Source: Novosphingobium barchaimii LL02
GTDB lineage: Bacteria > Pseudomonadota > Alphaproteobacteria > Sphingomonadales > Sphingomonadaceae
Length of the DNA stretch: 64,000 nucleotides
Assembly: GCF_001046635.1 (NCBI RefSeq)
Contig: NZ_KQ130462.1
Coordinates: 2,501-66,500, forward strand
Direction: 5' to 3'
Shown here: positions 26,449 through 35,507 of the stretch, in pieces
Position numbering within the stretch: position 1 is the stretch's first letter
Layout: every line of letters starts with the position of its first letter
Notes under the pieces: generated by a model
The model's database searches: none
What the model saw: the letters and a program-made list of their open reading frames with translations, nothing else
What the model was told of the DNA's origin: nothing
Position numbers and translations under genes: made by a program

Positions 26449-26507
26449 GGAGCGGTTTCGTTTCGTTCGTTCAGCGAAGAATGGCGGCCAGCGTGAAGGG
26501 TCGGCGA

Positions 26508-27662
26508 TCAGCGCGGCGAAGTGGTGAGGCGGTAGATCATGACATGCCTGTAGGCCTTGCCGGGATCGACGCGGGTCGAGGGGAAGCTGGGCTGGTTGGG
26601 CGAATCGGGGAACTTCTGCGGTTCCAGCGCGATGCCGTCGCCCATACGGTAAAGATGGCCCTGCTTGCCCAGGAACGTCCCGTCGAGGAAGTTGCCGGAA
26701 TAGAACTGAACGCCCGGCTCGGTCGTCAGCAGTTCCAGTACGCGGCCCGAAACCGGGTCTTCCAGTCTTGCGGCAAGTTCCGGGGTCTTGGTCTGGCCCT
26801 TGTCGAGCGCGAAGTTGTGATCGAAACCGCGGCCGTAGAGGATCTGCTGGTCACGTCCGTCGCGGATGTCGCCGGCAAGCGCCTTGGGCTTGCGAAAGTC
26901 GAACGGGGTGCCTTCGACCGCGCGCAGTTCGCCGGTGGGGATCAGCTTCTCGTTCACGGGGGTATAGCGGCTGGCCGGGATCGTCAGCACATTCTGCGTG
27001 GCGTCGCGGGGCGAGCCTTCGCCGGCCATGTTGAAGATGGCGTGGTTGGTCATGTTGAGCACGGTCGGCTTGTCGGTCACCGCGTCGAACACGATCTGCA
27101 GGTTGCCTGCTTCGTCCAGCGAGTAGGTGACCTTGGTCTTCACCGTGCCGGGGTAACCCGAATCGCCGTCAGGGCTGACGAGCGAGAACACCGCCGTCGC
27201 GACCTTGCCCGACTTGATCGATTCGAGCTTCCAGTTCTGGACGTCGAAACCCTTGCCGCCGCCGTGTAGCGACTGGCCGTGGTCGTTCTGGCGAAGCTGG
27301 TAGGTCTTGCCGTCCAGCGTGAACTTGCCGTCGGCGATGCGGTTGCCGTAACGGCCGATGGTCGCGCCCCAGAAGTTCGGGGTCTTCTCGAAGGAGGCGA
27401 GGTCGTCATAGGCGAGCAGGACGTCGGCGACCTTGCCGTCGCGGTCGGGGGCCATCAGCTTCCACAGCGTGGCGCCGTAAGTCAGGATCGTCGCCGAAAC
27501 GCCGTTGGCGGCCTTGAGCGTAACCGCATCGACCTGCCTGCCATCGGTCAGCTTGCCCGCAGGCGCCTGCGACGCATCGGCGGCCAACGCCGGATTTGCG
27601 GCAAGTACGACTGCCAGCACGGATGCTGCCGTGGCCAAGATGCCTTTGCCCGAATTCCTCAT
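26508..27662 (-). CDS. galM: Aldose 1-epimerase (mutarotase), exported
   Basis: Mutarotase of 384 residues that interconverts alpha and beta anomers of free sugars. It has a signal peptide ([18 protein letters not shown]), so it should act in the periplasm. The GalM core shows [56 protein letters not shown] (catalytic His region), NLTNH-type [11 protein letters not shown] and the late Glu in [16 protein letters not shown] start at ATG 27662, which gives the signal peptide; longer versions add a non-homologous tail. It is the first gene of the minus-strand arabinose group and is divergent from the sugar porter. Confidence 0.92.
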   Translation of the reverse strand: MRNSGKGILATAASVLAVVLAANPALAADASQAPAGKLTDGRQVDAVTLKAANGVSATILTYGATLWKLMAPDRDGKVADVLLAYDDLASFEKTPNFWGATIGRYGNRIADGKFTLDGKTYQLRQNDHGQSLHGGGKGFDVQNWKLESIKSGKVATAVFSLVSPDGDSGYPGTVKTKVTYSLDEAGNLQIVFDAVTDKPTVLNMTNHAIFNMAGEGSPRDATQNVLTIPASRYTPVNEKLIPTGELRAVEGTPFDFRKPKALAGDIRDGRDQQILYGRGFDHNFALDKGQTKTPELAARLEDPVSGRVLELLTTEPGVQFYSGNFLDGTFLGKQGHLYRMGDGIALEPQKFPDSPNQPSFPSTRVDPGKAYRHVMIYRLTTSPR

Positions 27663-27746
27663 GCCCTGATCCCGCCTCTCTTGTGTGGGTGTCGTTTCTG
27701 TAAGATGCCTGGGTCGCTGACCATTGACGACATCGTTCAGCGCATA

Positions 27747-27758
27747 TAGTCCGACAAA
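27747..27758. promoter_or_regulatory. Putative GntR/FadR-type operator between galM and the sugar porter
   Basis: TAGTCCGACAAA fits the general TNGTNNNACNA form of FadR-type operators. It sits in the middle of the divergent promoter region and resembles sites before the semialdehyde dehydrogenase (30349) and the TonB receptor (38175). Likely target of the local GntR regulator. Confidence 0.6.
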
Positions 27759-27841
27759 TAGAAACAGTGCAAGCCGGTTTGCCACAAAGGTCCGGGTCGG
27801 TTCCGGTTTGAGGGGCCGGTATTTGCTTTGAGAGGATAGTC

Positions 27842-29152
27842 ATGCCGCCAGTGGTCTCGTCTGGAGATACCCCCGTGGTTCACGCAACGCCCGATGGCGT
27901 GCGCTACGGCCCCGCGCTCACGCTGCTTGCCAGCCTGTTCTTCATGTGGGGTTTCATCACCGTCATCAACAATACGCTGCTGCCGCATCTGCGCAGTGTG
28001 TTCGACCTTAGTTACACCCAGACGACACTGATCGAATCGGTGTGGTTCATCGCCTACTTCGTGGCCTCGATCCCCTCGGCAAAGCTGATCGAACGGGTCG
28101 GCTATCAGAAGTCGCTTGTCGTGGGCCTGCTCATCATGGCTGCCGGCGCGCTGGGCATGATGCTGGCCGCCAGCATCCCGTCCTACGGCGTGACCCTGGT
28201 GATGCTCTTCGTCATCGCCAGCGGCATCACCCTGCTGCAGGTCGCGGCCAACCCCTATGTCGCCGTCGTCGGCAACCCGGCTACCGCATCTTCACGCCTC
28301 AACCTCGTGCAGGCGCTGAACTCGGCCGGCACCATGCTGGCGCCCCTGTTCGGTGCCTACCTGATCCTGGGCCGGTCCAAGAGCGGCACGTCCGCCGCCG
28401 GCACCGTCCTCACCGACGCAGAGCGCATTGCCGACGCGCACTCCGTGATCCTGCCCTATGCGCTCGTCGCGGCGGTGCTGGTCATCCTCGCCGTGGTCAT
28501 CGCCAAGTTCCCGCTGCCCGCCATGGGCTCTGCCGGATCGCGCGTGGCCAAGGCGGACCGCAAGAACCTGTCGCTGTGGAACCACCGCAACCTGGTCTTC
28601 GGCATTCCCGCGATCTTCATCTACCTGATTGCGGAAATCGGCGTCGCCAACCTCTTCGTGAACTTCGTCAGCCAGCCCGACATCGCCAATACCACGCACG
28701 AGCAGGCAGGCCGCTACCTTGCCTTCCTGTGGGGCGGCATGATGGTCGGCCGCTTCGTCGGCTCCGCCGTGATGCAACGCTTCGATGCCAGCAAGGTGCT
28801 CGCCCTGTTCTCCATCGGCGCCTTCATCGTGATGATGATCACCGTCTTCGCCCACGGCCCGATCGCCATGTGGTCGCTGATCCTCGTCGGCCTGTTCCAC
28901 TCGATCATGTTCCCCACGATCTTCACGCTGGGCATCAAGGGTCTCGGCCCGCTGACCGAAGAAGGCTCGGGCCTGCTGGTCATGGCCATCGCCGGCGGCG
29001 CATTGGTGATCGTCCAGGGCTGGATTGCGGACAACTATGGCCTGCAAACCTCGTTCCTGCTGACGGCGGCATGCGAACTCTACGTGCTGTTCTACGCACT
29101 GTGGGGGAGCAAGGTGACCCACGCGGAAGCGGACCCCAAAGTCGTTTTCTAA
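27842..29152 (+). CDS. MFS sugar:proton symporter, FucP/GluP family (likely L-arabinose)
   Basis: Twelve-helix transporter of 436 residues in the inner membrane. The opening LASLFFMWGFITVINNTLLPHL is the signature of the L-fucose/glucose/galactose permease family, followed by FVASIPSAKLIERVGYQKSL (MFS loop 2-3), LLQVAANPYVAVVG and a second half with GGMMVGRFVGSAVM. The ATG at 27842 follows GAGAGGATAG. Position between the arabinonate genes and the GntR regulator makes L-arabinose, or small arabinosides, the most likely substrate. The family signature is seen; the substrate is inferred. A strong terminator follows. Confidence 0.92.
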   Translation: MPPVVSSGDTPVVHATPDGVRYGPALTLLASLFFMWGFITVINNTLLPHLRSVFDLSYTQTTLIESVWFIAYFVASIPSAKLIERVGYQKSLVVGLLIMAAGALGMMLAASIPSYGVTLVMLFVIASGITLLQVAANPYVAVVGNPATASSRLNLVQALNSAGTMLAPLFGAYLILGRSKSGTSAAGTVLTDAERIADAHSVILPYALVAAVLVILAVVIAKFPLPAMGSAGSRVAKADRKNLSLWNHRNLVFGIPAIFIYLIAEIGVANLFVNFVSQPDIANTTHEQAGRYLAFLWGGMMVGRFVGSAVMQRFDASKVLALFSIGAFIVMMITVFAHGPIAMWSLILVGLFHSIMFPTIFTLGIKGLGPLTEEGSGLLVMAIAGGALVIVQGWIADNYGLQTSFLLTAACELYVLFYALWGSKVTHAEADPKVVF

Positions 29153-29178
29153 TAACGGTTCTCAGACGAAACAACAGG

Positions 29179-29208
29179 GCCTCGGAGATTAGTCTCCGGG
29201 GCTTTTTT
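29179..29208 (+). terminator. Rho-independent terminator after the sugar porter
   Basis: Ten-base-pair stem GCCTCGGAGA / TCTCCGGGGC with loop TTAG, followed directly by TTTTTT. A clear intrinsic terminator 27 nt after the stop codon. Confidence 0.88.
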
Positions 29209-29286
29209 GTGTTTGAAGGGGAGGGAGGGGAGACCTGGGGCCATCGCCCCGGAATCCTTAAAGCGCAGGTTCTACCGCGCAGACAT

Positions 29287-29377
29287 CGTCATCCTGAACT
29301 TGTTTCAGGATCCATTTATCCGATCTGGCGGCGGTTAGAATGGCGAAATGGACCCTGAAACAAGTTCAGGGTGACGG
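29287..29377. repeat. Long inverted repeat (dispersed intergenic element)
   Basis: Left arm CGTCATCCTGAACTTGTTTC (from 29287, running on to CAGGATCCATTT near 29317) and right arm AAATGGACCCTGAAACAAGT (from 29346, on to TCAGGGTGACGG at 29377) pair over about 30 bases with a 28-nt spacer. The CATCCTGAACTTGTTTCAGGATC form is typical of repeated intergenic elements in sphingomonads. It fills most of the gap between the porter terminator and the convergent regulator gene (29153-29505), which holds no gene. Confidence 0.8.
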
Positions 29378-29505
29378 CATGGAATATAGTCCGCGTCGAA
29401 ATGCCAAGCATCTCGCAAGCCATGTGGCTTCCCAAGACTCGCAACCAAGCTGCACGAACCGCGCCAAGGTAAAGGGGTCTGGGGCGCTGGGCCCAGGTCT
29501 TTCCT

Positions 29506-30264
29506 TTATTTTGCCACCATGGAACTGTGCGTATCCTCAAGCGCCAGATCGACCAGCACGTTCATCGCCTCCGCAGCTCCTGCGGCATCACCGGCGGCAA
29601 TCGCATCGTACACCCGCACATGATCGGGGATAGGATTGCGCGGCAGGGCTCGGGCGCGTTGTTTGAACTGGGTGGTCCAGTTCACTGCGGCGCCGATCGA
29701 GGCGCTCAGGACCAGCAGGGCGTCGTTGCGGGTGGCCTGGAGGATGGCTTTGTGAAAGTCTCGGTCTGCCGCGCGCCCAGCCTCGGTGGTGAGGGTGTGG
29801 CGGCGCATGGCGGCGAGGGCGTCTTTCATCGTCTTGAGGTCTTCCTTGTCGCGGCGCTGGGCGGCGAGGCGGGCGGCGGCGGGTTCGACGATGGCGCGCA
29901 GTTCGAACAGGCTGCGCACGAATTCGATGTCTGGTTCGCCGGCGAAGGCCCAGCCCAACACTTCAGGGTCGAGCAGGTTCCAGCGGTCGCGGGGGAGGAC
30001 GCGGGTGCCAGCTTTGGGGCGGCTTGCGACGAGGCCCTTGGCGGTAAGCACCTGTATCGCTTCGCGGTAGGCGCTGCGTGAGACCTGTAGTTCCTCGGCG
30101 AAGGCAACTTCGCCTGAAAGGATGTCGCCCGGTACATATTTGCCTGACAAGATGGCTGTGCCGAGCTTGTGGGCGATGGCTCCGTGGAGGCGTCTTCCGG
30201 GTCCGCGAGCCTCGTCGCCGGATTTGGCAATGGCGTCTTCATTCATAAAACCGGCTTCTGGCAC
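29506..30264 (-). CDS. FadR-type GntR regulator of the arabinose locus
   Basis: DNA-binding regulator of 252 residues. The winged helix (about residues 20-90: AHKLGTAILSGKYVPGDIL, VSRSAYREAIQVLTAKGLV, RPKAGTRVLPRDRWNLLDPEVLGW) is followed by an all-helical FCD domain that usually binds a sugar acid, with Asp/His metal ligands (FELRAIVEPAA, DRDFHKAIL, PDHVRVYDAI). The RDRWNLLDPEVLGW join is typical of DgoR-like regulators of sugar-acid pathways. I start it at GTG 30264: AGGAGGAG lies 9 nt upstream, while the ATG at 30246 has no good site. Divergent from the semialdehyde dehydrogenase. Probable repressor released by a pathway intermediate such as arabinonate. Confidence 0.9.
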   Translation of the reverse strand: MPEAGFMNEDAIAKSGDEARGPGRRLHGAIAHKLGTAILSGKYVPGDILSGEVAFAEELQVSRSAYREAIQVLTAKGLVASRPKAGTRVLPRDRWNLLDPEVLGWAFAGEPDIEFVRSLFELRAIVEPAAARLAAQRRDKEDLKTMKDALAAMRRHTLTTEAGRAADRDFHKAILQATRNDALLVLSASIGAAVNWTTQFKQRARALPRNPIPDHVRVYDAIAAGDAAGAAEAMNVLVDLALEDTHSSMVAK

Positions 30265-30348
30265 TGCTATGGGCTCCTCCTGATCTGAAACTAACAGTCC
30301 TTCTTGCCAGAAGGAACGACAAACATTGCGTTTCGCGTCCGCTCCTAA

Positions 30349-30361
30349 TATGTCGGAGTAA
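30349..30361. promoter_or_regulatory. Putative GntR operator before the semialdehyde dehydrogenase
   Basis: TATGTCGGAGTAA; its complement TTACTCCGACATA shares the TCCGAC core with the sites at 27747 and 38175. It lies 15 nt before the ATG of the dehydrogenase, in the divergent gap with the regulator gene, so it could control both. Confidence 0.5.
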
Positions 30362-30376
30362 ATAGGGAGACCCCGA

Positions 30377-31903
30377 ATGACTGAATTTCGTTCCATCGTC
30401 GCTGCAACCGGCGAGCCTCAGGGCGAGCCGCTTGCTGTCAGCACCCCCGCAGATGTCGCCGCGGCCTGCGCTGCCGCAGCTGCCGCATTCGACACCTACC
30501 GCGCGACCAGCCGCGAGGAGCGCGCATCGTTCCTTGAGCGAATCGCTGACGAAATCCTCGCGATCGGCGATTCGCTGCTCGACGCCTACACGGCCGAAAG
30601 CGGTTTGCCGCGTGGTCGCAGCGAAGGCGAGCGTGGCCGTACCATGGGCCAGTTGCGTCTCTTCGCCGACGTCGTGCGCAAGGGCCAGTGGCAGCAGCTG
30701 CGCATCGACCCCGCCCTGCCCGAGCGTGCGCTTCCCCGCCCCGATCTGCGCCTGCGCATGATCCCGGTCGGCCCGGTTGCCGTGTTCGGTGCCTCGAACT
30801 TCCCGCTCGCCTTCTCGACTGCCGGCGGTGACACCGCATCGGCGCTGGCCGCTGGTTGCCCGGTCGTCGTTAAGGGCCACCCGGCGCACCCGATCACCGG
30901 CGGTCTGATCGCCGGCGCCATTGCCAAGGCTGTCAAGGATGCGGGCCTGCCGGAAGGCGTGTTCCAGCACCTTGCCGGCCCGTCGAACGAACTGGGCGCG
31001 GCGCTCGTGCAGGACCCGCGCATCGCGGCGGTCGGTTTCACCGGCTCGCGCGGCGGCGGCCTTGCCCTCGTCAAGCTGGCGCAGGCGCGCGAAGTGCCGA
31101 TCCCGGTCTATGCCGAAATGTCGAGCATCAACCCCGTCCTGCTCCTGCCCGAAGCGCTGAAGGCGCGCGGCGAAGCGCTGGGCACGGCTTTCGTCGGTTC
31201 GCTGACGATGGGCGCAGGCCAGTTCTGCACCAACCCTGGCCTGCTGCTGGCGATCGAGGGTGAAGGTCTCGACGCGTTCGTTGCTGCCGCCAGCACCGGC
31301 GTCGGCGCTGCCAAGCCGCAGACCATGCTGACCACCGGCATCGCCGCCGCCTATGCCAAGGGCGTCGAGACGCTGACCGGCCTGCCGGGCGTTGAAACGC
31401 TCGCCAAGGGTGAGGAAGGCAGCCGTACCACGGGCGGTGCCGTGCTGTTCCAGACCACCGCCGCGCAGTTCCTGGCTGACAAGGCTGCTGGCGACGAAGT
31501 GTTTGGTGCGGCCTCGATCCTGGTGCGCTGCAAGGACGAGGCGGAACTCGCTCTCCTCCTCGAAGGCCTGGAAGGCCAGCTCACCGCCACGATCCACATG
31601 GACGATGCGGACGAGGGCGCCGCTGCCCGTATCCTGCCCGTGCTGGAGCGCAAGGTTGGCCGCATTCTGGTCAACGGCTGGCCGACCGGCGTCGAAGTGT
31701 GCCACGCGATGGTTCACGGCGGCCCGTTCCCGTCCACCACCGACCCGCGCACCACGTCGGTCGGCAGCCTTGCCATCGACCGTTTCCTTCGTCCGGTCAG
31801 CTACCAGAACCTCGCGCAGGGCCTGCTTCCGCCCGAACTGCGTGACGATGCTTTCGGTGACGGCGCCCCGCGCCTGATCGACGGTACGCTTACCCTCAAC
31901 TGA
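30377..31903 (+). CDS. 2-oxoglutarate semialdehyde (2,5-dioxovalerate) dehydrogenase, NADP+
   Basis: Aldehyde dehydrogenase of 508 residues in the ketoglutarate-semialdehyde group. It has the fold pattern VGPVAVFGASNFPLAFSTAGGDTASALAAGCPVVVKGHPAHP (group-typical GHPAHP), the general base Glu in YAEMSSINPV and the nucleophile Cys in GAGQFCTNPGL. It oxidises the semialdehyde to 2-oxoglutarate, the last step of non-phosphorylating pentose degradation. It starts after GGGAGA. It heads a plus-strand run of catabolic and hydrolase genes. A stem-loop follows the stop. The same enzyme also serves sugar-acid or proline routes in other bacteria; context decides here. Confidence 0.92.
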   Translation: MTEFRSIVAATGEPQGEPLAVSTPADVAAACAAAAAAFDTYRATSREERASFLERIADEILAIGDSLLDAYTAESGLPRGRSEGERGRTMGQLRLFADVVRKGQWQQLRIDPALPERALPRPDLRLRMIPVGPVAVFGASNFPLAFSTAGGDTASALAAGCPVVVKGHPAHPITGGLIAGAIAKAVKDAGLPEGVFQHLAGPSNELGAALVQDPRIAAVGFTGSRGGGLALVKLAQAREVPIPVYAEMSSINPVLLLPEALKARGEALGTAFVGSLTMGAGQFCTNPGLLLAIEGEGLDAFVAAASTGVGAAKPQTMLTTGIAAAYAKGVETLTGLPGVETLAKGEEGSRTTGGAVLFQTTAAQFLADKAAGDEVFGAASILVRCKDEAELALLLEGLEGQLTATIHMDDADEGAAARILPVLERKVGRILVNGWPTGVEVCHAMVHGGPFPSTTDPRTTSVGSLAIDRFLRPVSYQNLAQGLLPPELRDDAFGDGAPRLIDGTLTLN

Positions 31904-31918
31904 TCCTGCACCGATCCC

Positions 31919-31951
31919 CCGCGGCGCGCCTCACAAGAAGGTGCGCCGCGG
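31919..31951 (+). promoter_or_regulatory. Intercistronic stem-loop
   Basis: CCGCGGCGC (31919-31927) pairs perfectly with GCGCCGCGG (31943-31951), without a T run. It lies between the semialdehyde dehydrogenase and AraD1 genes and more likely sets mRNA stability or relative expression than full termination. Confidence 0.5.
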
Positions 31952-31980
31952 CAGCGCAAAAACTCTCTGGGAGAGACCCC

Positions 31981-32976
31981 ATGACCTACCTTCGCCTGCT
32001 CCAGCACCGCGCCGCCGATGGCGCACGTTCCGTCATCCTGGCCGAGGGCGATGCCGCTCACGTCCTGCCCGGCGTCACTTCGATCCGCGAACTCGCGCTG
32101 CGCGCCATCGCTGACGGCGTGTCGCTGGCCGATGCCGCCAGGGCCTGCGGGCAGGGCGAAGCGATCGACATCGCCGCCGAACATGCAGCCGGCCGCCTGA
32201 TCGCGCCGATCGACCATGAAGATCCCGCGCACCTGCTGATGACGGGCACTGGGCTCACCCACCTCGGCTCCGCCGAAGGCCGCGACAAGATGCATGCAGC
32301 TGCCATCGCGAACGAGCAGCAGACCGATTCCATGCGCATGTTCCTCGAAGGCCTCGAAGGCGGCAAGCCGGCAGCCGGCGAAGTCGGCCAGCAGCCTGAG
32401 TGGTTCTACAAGGGCGACGGCTCGCAGCTCGTCGGCCCGGGCGATACGTTGACCATGCCTGCCTTCTCGCAGGACGGCGGCGAGGAGCCGGAACTGGCTG
32501 GGATTTACCTCGTGGGCGAAGACGGCACTGTTTACCGCCTCGGGCTCGCGCTCGCCAACGAGTTTTCGGACCACGTCACCGAGCGCCACAACTACCTGTG
32601 GCTGGCCCACTCCAAGCTGCGCCAGGCAGCGCTTGGCCCTGAGCTGCTGATCGGCACTCCGCCCACCCACATCGAAGGCACGAGCAAGATCGTGCGCGCG
32701 GGCGAGACGATCTGGGAAAAGCCCTTCCTTTCGGGTGAGGGCAACATGTCGCACAGCTTCGACAACCTTGAGCATCACCACTTCAAGTACGACTTGTTCC
32801 GCCGCGCGGGCGATGTGCACGTTCACTTCTTCGGCACCGCCACGCTCTCGTTCAGCGACGCTGTGCAGACCGAAGAAGGCGACGTGTTCGAGATTTCTGC
32901 AGCGCCCTTCACGCTGCCGGTATCCAACCCGCTGGCGCGCGCCGAAGTCCAGACTGCTACCGTCAAGGCGCTCTGA
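31981..32976 (+). CDS. AraD1-family protein, fumarylacetoacetase fold (likely 2-keto-3-deoxy-L-arabinonate dehydratase)
   Basis: Protein of 331 residues of the GguC/AraD1 group in the fumarylacetoacetate hydrolase superfamily. The N-terminal cap reads LRLLQHRAADGARSVI. The core has HLLMTGTGLTHLGSAEGRDKMH, the metal-binding Glu-x-Glu surroundings EEPELAGIYLVGEDGTVYRLG, ANEFSDHVTERHNYLWLAHSKLRQAALGPELL and a C-terminal EGDVFEISA. It would remove water from 2-keto-3-deoxy-L-arabinonate to give 2-oxoglutarate semialdehyde, the substrate of the gene just upstream. In Azospirillum that step is done by an unrelated DHDPS-fold enzyme. The assignment rests on the family name and the missing step in the pathway. 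Confidence 0.85.
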   Translation: MTYLRLLQHRAADGARSVILAEGDAAHVLPGVTSIRELALRAIADGVSLADAARACGQGEAIDIAAEHAAGRLIAPIDHEDPAHLLMTGTGLTHLGSAEGRDKMHAAAIANEQQTDSMRMFLEGLEGGKPAAGEVGQQPEWFYKGDGSQLVGPGDTLTMPAFSQDGGEEPELAGIYLVGEDGTVYRLGLALANEFSDHVTERHNYLWLAHSKLRQAALGPELLIGTPPTHIEGTSKIVRAGETIWEKPFLSGEGNMSHSFDNLEHHHFKYDLFRRAGDVHVHFFGTATLSFSDAVQTEEGDVFEISAAPFTLPVSNPLARAEVQTATVKAL

Positions 32977-32979
32977 TCG

Positions 32980-33906
32980 ATGGACCCGATCCGGATCGCG
33001 GTGGTGGGCGTGGGCAAGATCGCCCGCGACCAGCACTTGCCGGCGATTGCCGGGAACAAGGCGTTCAGCCTTGCGGCCACGGTCAGCCCGCATGACGCAG
33101 GCGTGGAGGGCGTGTCCCACCACAAGAGCCTCGACGAGCTGATCGAAAACGGCCCGGCGGTCGATGCGGTGGCGCTCTGCACGCCGCCGCAGGTCCGCTA
33201 TGATCTTGCGGTGCAGGCGCTGAACAAGGGGATGCATGTCTTCCTTGAGAAGCCGCCGGGGGCGACCCTGTCGGAATGCGTCGCACTGTCCAGCCGCGCC
33301 GAAAAGGTCGGCACGACGCTGTTCGCGGCCTGGCACTCGCGCTTTGCGGCGGGCGTGGCGCCTGCCCGCGCGTGGCTGGCAGAGCGCCGGATCGAGAGCG
33401 TGAAGATCGTCTGGCGCGAGGACGTGCGCGTCTGGCATCCGGGTCAGGCATGGATCTGGGAGCCGGGCGGGCTCGGCGTGTTCGATCCGGGCATCAACGC
33501 CCTTTCGATCCTGACCCACATCCTGCCGCGCCCGGTCTTCCTGAAGACCGCGACGCTGGAAATCCCCGCCAACCGCGCCGCGCCGATCGCTGCGGACATC
33601 CAGTTCCGCGACACGGCAGGCGCGCCGATCCACATGGACCTCGACTGGCGCCAGACCGGCCCGCAGTCCTGGGATATCGTGGTCGAGACCGACGCGGGTA
33701 CGCTGAAACTCTCCAATGGCGGCGCGGTCCTCACCCTGCCCACCGGCGCGGAGCATAGTGAGGACCTGGAGTATCCCGGCCTCTACGCCCGCTTCGCCAA
33801 CCTCATCCGGGGCGGGCGCAGCGATGTCGATATCGCGCCCCTGCGCCTTGTCGCCGACGCGTTCCTGCGCGGCAATCGCCAGACCGTCGACGCATTCCAC
33901 GATTGA
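32980..33906 (+). CDS. L-arabinose 1-dehydrogenase, Gfo/Idh/MocA family
   Basis: NAD(P)-dependent oxidoreductase of 308 residues, the length of Azospirillum AraA. It has a Rossmann start (RIAVVGVGKIARDQHLPAIAGN), the substrate/cofactor motif EKPPGATLSECV, and the region WHPGQAWIWEPGGLGVFDPGINALSI, which I recognise as nearly the same in characterised L-arabinose and D-galactose 1-dehydrogenases. It oxidises L-arabinose to L-arabinono-1,4-lactone in the cytoplasm. It starts 3 nt after the AraD1 stop. D-galactose is the usual side substrate. No L-ribulokinase or isomerase gene is present, in keeping with oxidative rather than phosphorylating use. Confidence 0.9.
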   Translation: MDPIRIAVVGVGKIARDQHLPAIAGNKAFSLAATVSPHDAGVEGVSHHKSLDELIENGPAVDAVALCTPPQVRYDLAVQALNKGMHVFLEKPPGATLSECVALSSRAEKVGTTLFAAWHSRFAAGVAPARAWLAERRIESVKIVWREDVRVWHPGQAWIWEPGGLGVFDPGINALSILTHILPRPVFLKTATLEIPANRAAPIAADIQFRDTAGAPIHMDLDWRQTGPQSWDIVVETDAGTLKLSNGGAVLTLPTGAEHSEDLEYPGLYARFANLIRGGRSDVDIAPLRLVADAFLRGNRQTVDAFHD

Positions 33907-33929
33907 TTTTCCCTGGGAGGGGACACACC

Positions 33930-35507
33930 ATGATGAAAGCATTTAGCCGCACGACACTGGCCCTGCTGCTGGGCGGGGCCGCGCTCACCGGCCCATTGGC
34001 TACGACCGCCAATGCCGATACGGGCGGCCAGCCGACCACCGCGACGATCGAAGCGGACAAGCCCGGTCCGGTCTACCACAAGGAAATCTTCACCCAGTTC
34101 GCCGAGCATCTTGGCACGGGTATCTATGGCGGCCTGTGGGTCGGCAAGAACAGCAAGATCCCCAATACCAACGGCTTCCGCAACGACGTGGTGCAGGCCC
34201 TGCGCGACCTTTCGGTACCGGTGATCCGCTGGCCGGGCGGCTGCTTCGCCGACGAGTACAACTGGCGTGAAGGCATCGGCCCGCAGAACAAGCGTCCGGT
34301 GAAGATCAACACGCACTGGGGCGGCGTCACCGAGCCGAACACCGTGGGCACGCACGAGTTCTTCGAGCTGATCCGCCAGGTCGGCGCAGAGGCCTATGTC
34401 GCGGGCAACGTCGGCAACGGCACCCCGCGCGAGATGGCGGAATGGGTCGAATACATGACCTCGCCCGCCGGCAGCCTTGCTGACGAGCGCGCCAAGAATG
34501 GCCACAAGGCGCCGTGGAAGGTCGAGTTCTTCGGTGTCGGCAACGAGCTGTGGGGCTGCGGCGGCAACATGCGTCCCGAATTCGCGGCGGACGAAACGCG
34601 CCGCTATGCCACCTTCATCAAGGCGCCCGCCGGCACCAAGATCCAGAAGATCGCCGCCGGCGCCAACGTCGACGACTACACTTGGACCGACACGATGATG
34701 CGTGTCGCTGCAGGCCAGCTCGACGGCGTTTCGCTGCACTATTACGTCCACCCCGCCGGTGGCTGGCCGCCGCGCGCGCCTGCCGTCGCGTTCGACGAGC
34801 ACGGCTGGGCCGATGCGCTGAACGGCGCGCGCAAGATGGACGAGCTGATCACCAAGCACTCGGCGATCATGGACAAGTACGACCCCGAAAAGCGGGTCTT
34901 CCTGGCCGTGGACGAATGGGGTTCGTGGTATGCGCAGGACGAGGGCACGCACCCCGGATTCCTGCGGCAGCAGAACACCTTGCGCGATGCGCTGATCGCC
35001 TCGATCCACCTCGACATCTTCGCCAAGCACGCCGACCGCGTGCGCATGACCGCCATCGCGCAGATGGTGAACGTGCTTCAGGCGATGATCTTCACGGACG
35101 GCGACAAGATGGTGTTGACGCCCACCTATCACGTCTTCGAGATGTACAAGCCGTGGCAGGATGCCACCGTGTTGCCGATCGAGATCAAGTCCCCCTGGTA
35201 TGCCAAGGACGAGTTCACAATGCCGGCGGTGAGCGGCTCGGCGGTGAAGGCCAAGGACGGCACGATTCACGTCGGCCTCTCAAACCTCGACCCCAACCAG
35301 CCCAACACGGTGACGATCAAGCTGGACGGCGTGAGCGCTTCGGCGGTGACGGGACGTATTCTGACAGCCTCCGCGATCAATTCGCACAACACCTTCGATG
35401 CGCCCGAAGTGGTCAAGCCTGCGGCCTTCACCGGCGCCAGCGTGCAGGGCGGCCAGCTTGTCGTGACACTTCCGGCCAAGTCGGTCGTCGTGCTCGAACT
35501 GAAATGA
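33930..35507 (+). CDS. Alpha-L-arabinofuranosidase, GH51
   Basis: Exported glycosidase of 525 residues that removes terminal alpha-L-arabinofuranosyl units from arabinan or arabinoxylan. Signal peptide: MMKAFSRTTLALLLGGAAL..ANA. The catalytic barrel shows VIRWPGGCFADEYNWREGIGP, the acid/base Glu206 in FGVGNELWGCGG and the nucleophile Glu329 in AVDEWGSWYA. The C-terminal beta-sandwich reads LSNLDPNQPNTVTIKLDG. Length matches family. GGGAGGGG lies before two adjacent ATGs (33930, 33933). Retaining mechanism is family knowledge. It overlaps the GH43 gene by 4 nt. Many GH51 enzymes are cytosolic, so the signal peptide points to periplasmic work on imported oligosaccharides. Confidence 0.93.
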   Translation: MMKAFSRTTLALLLGGAALTGPLATTANADTGGQPTTATIEADKPGPVYHKEIFTQFAEHLGTGIYGGLWVGKNSKIPNTNGFRNDVVQALRDLSVPVIRWPGGCFADEYNWREGIGPQNKRPVKINTHWGGVTEPNTVGTHEFFELIRQVGAEAYVAGNVGNGTPREMAEWVEYMTSPAGSLADERAKNGHKAPWKVEFFGVGNELWGCGGNMRPEFAADETRRYATFIKAPAGTKIQKIAAGANVDDYTWTDTMMRVAAGQLDGVSLHYYVHPAGGWPPRAPAVAFDEHGWADALNGARKMDELITKHSAIMDKYDPEKRVFLAVDEWGSWYAQDEGTHPGFLRQQNTLRDALIASIHLDIFAKHADRVRMTAIAQMVNVLQAMIFTDGDKMVLTPTYHVFEMYKPWQDATVLPIEIKSPWYAKDEFTMPAVSGSAVKAKDGTIHVGLSNLDPNQPNTVTIKLDGVSASAVTGRILTASAINSHNTFDAPEVVKPAAFTGASVQGGQLVVTLPAKSVVVLELK

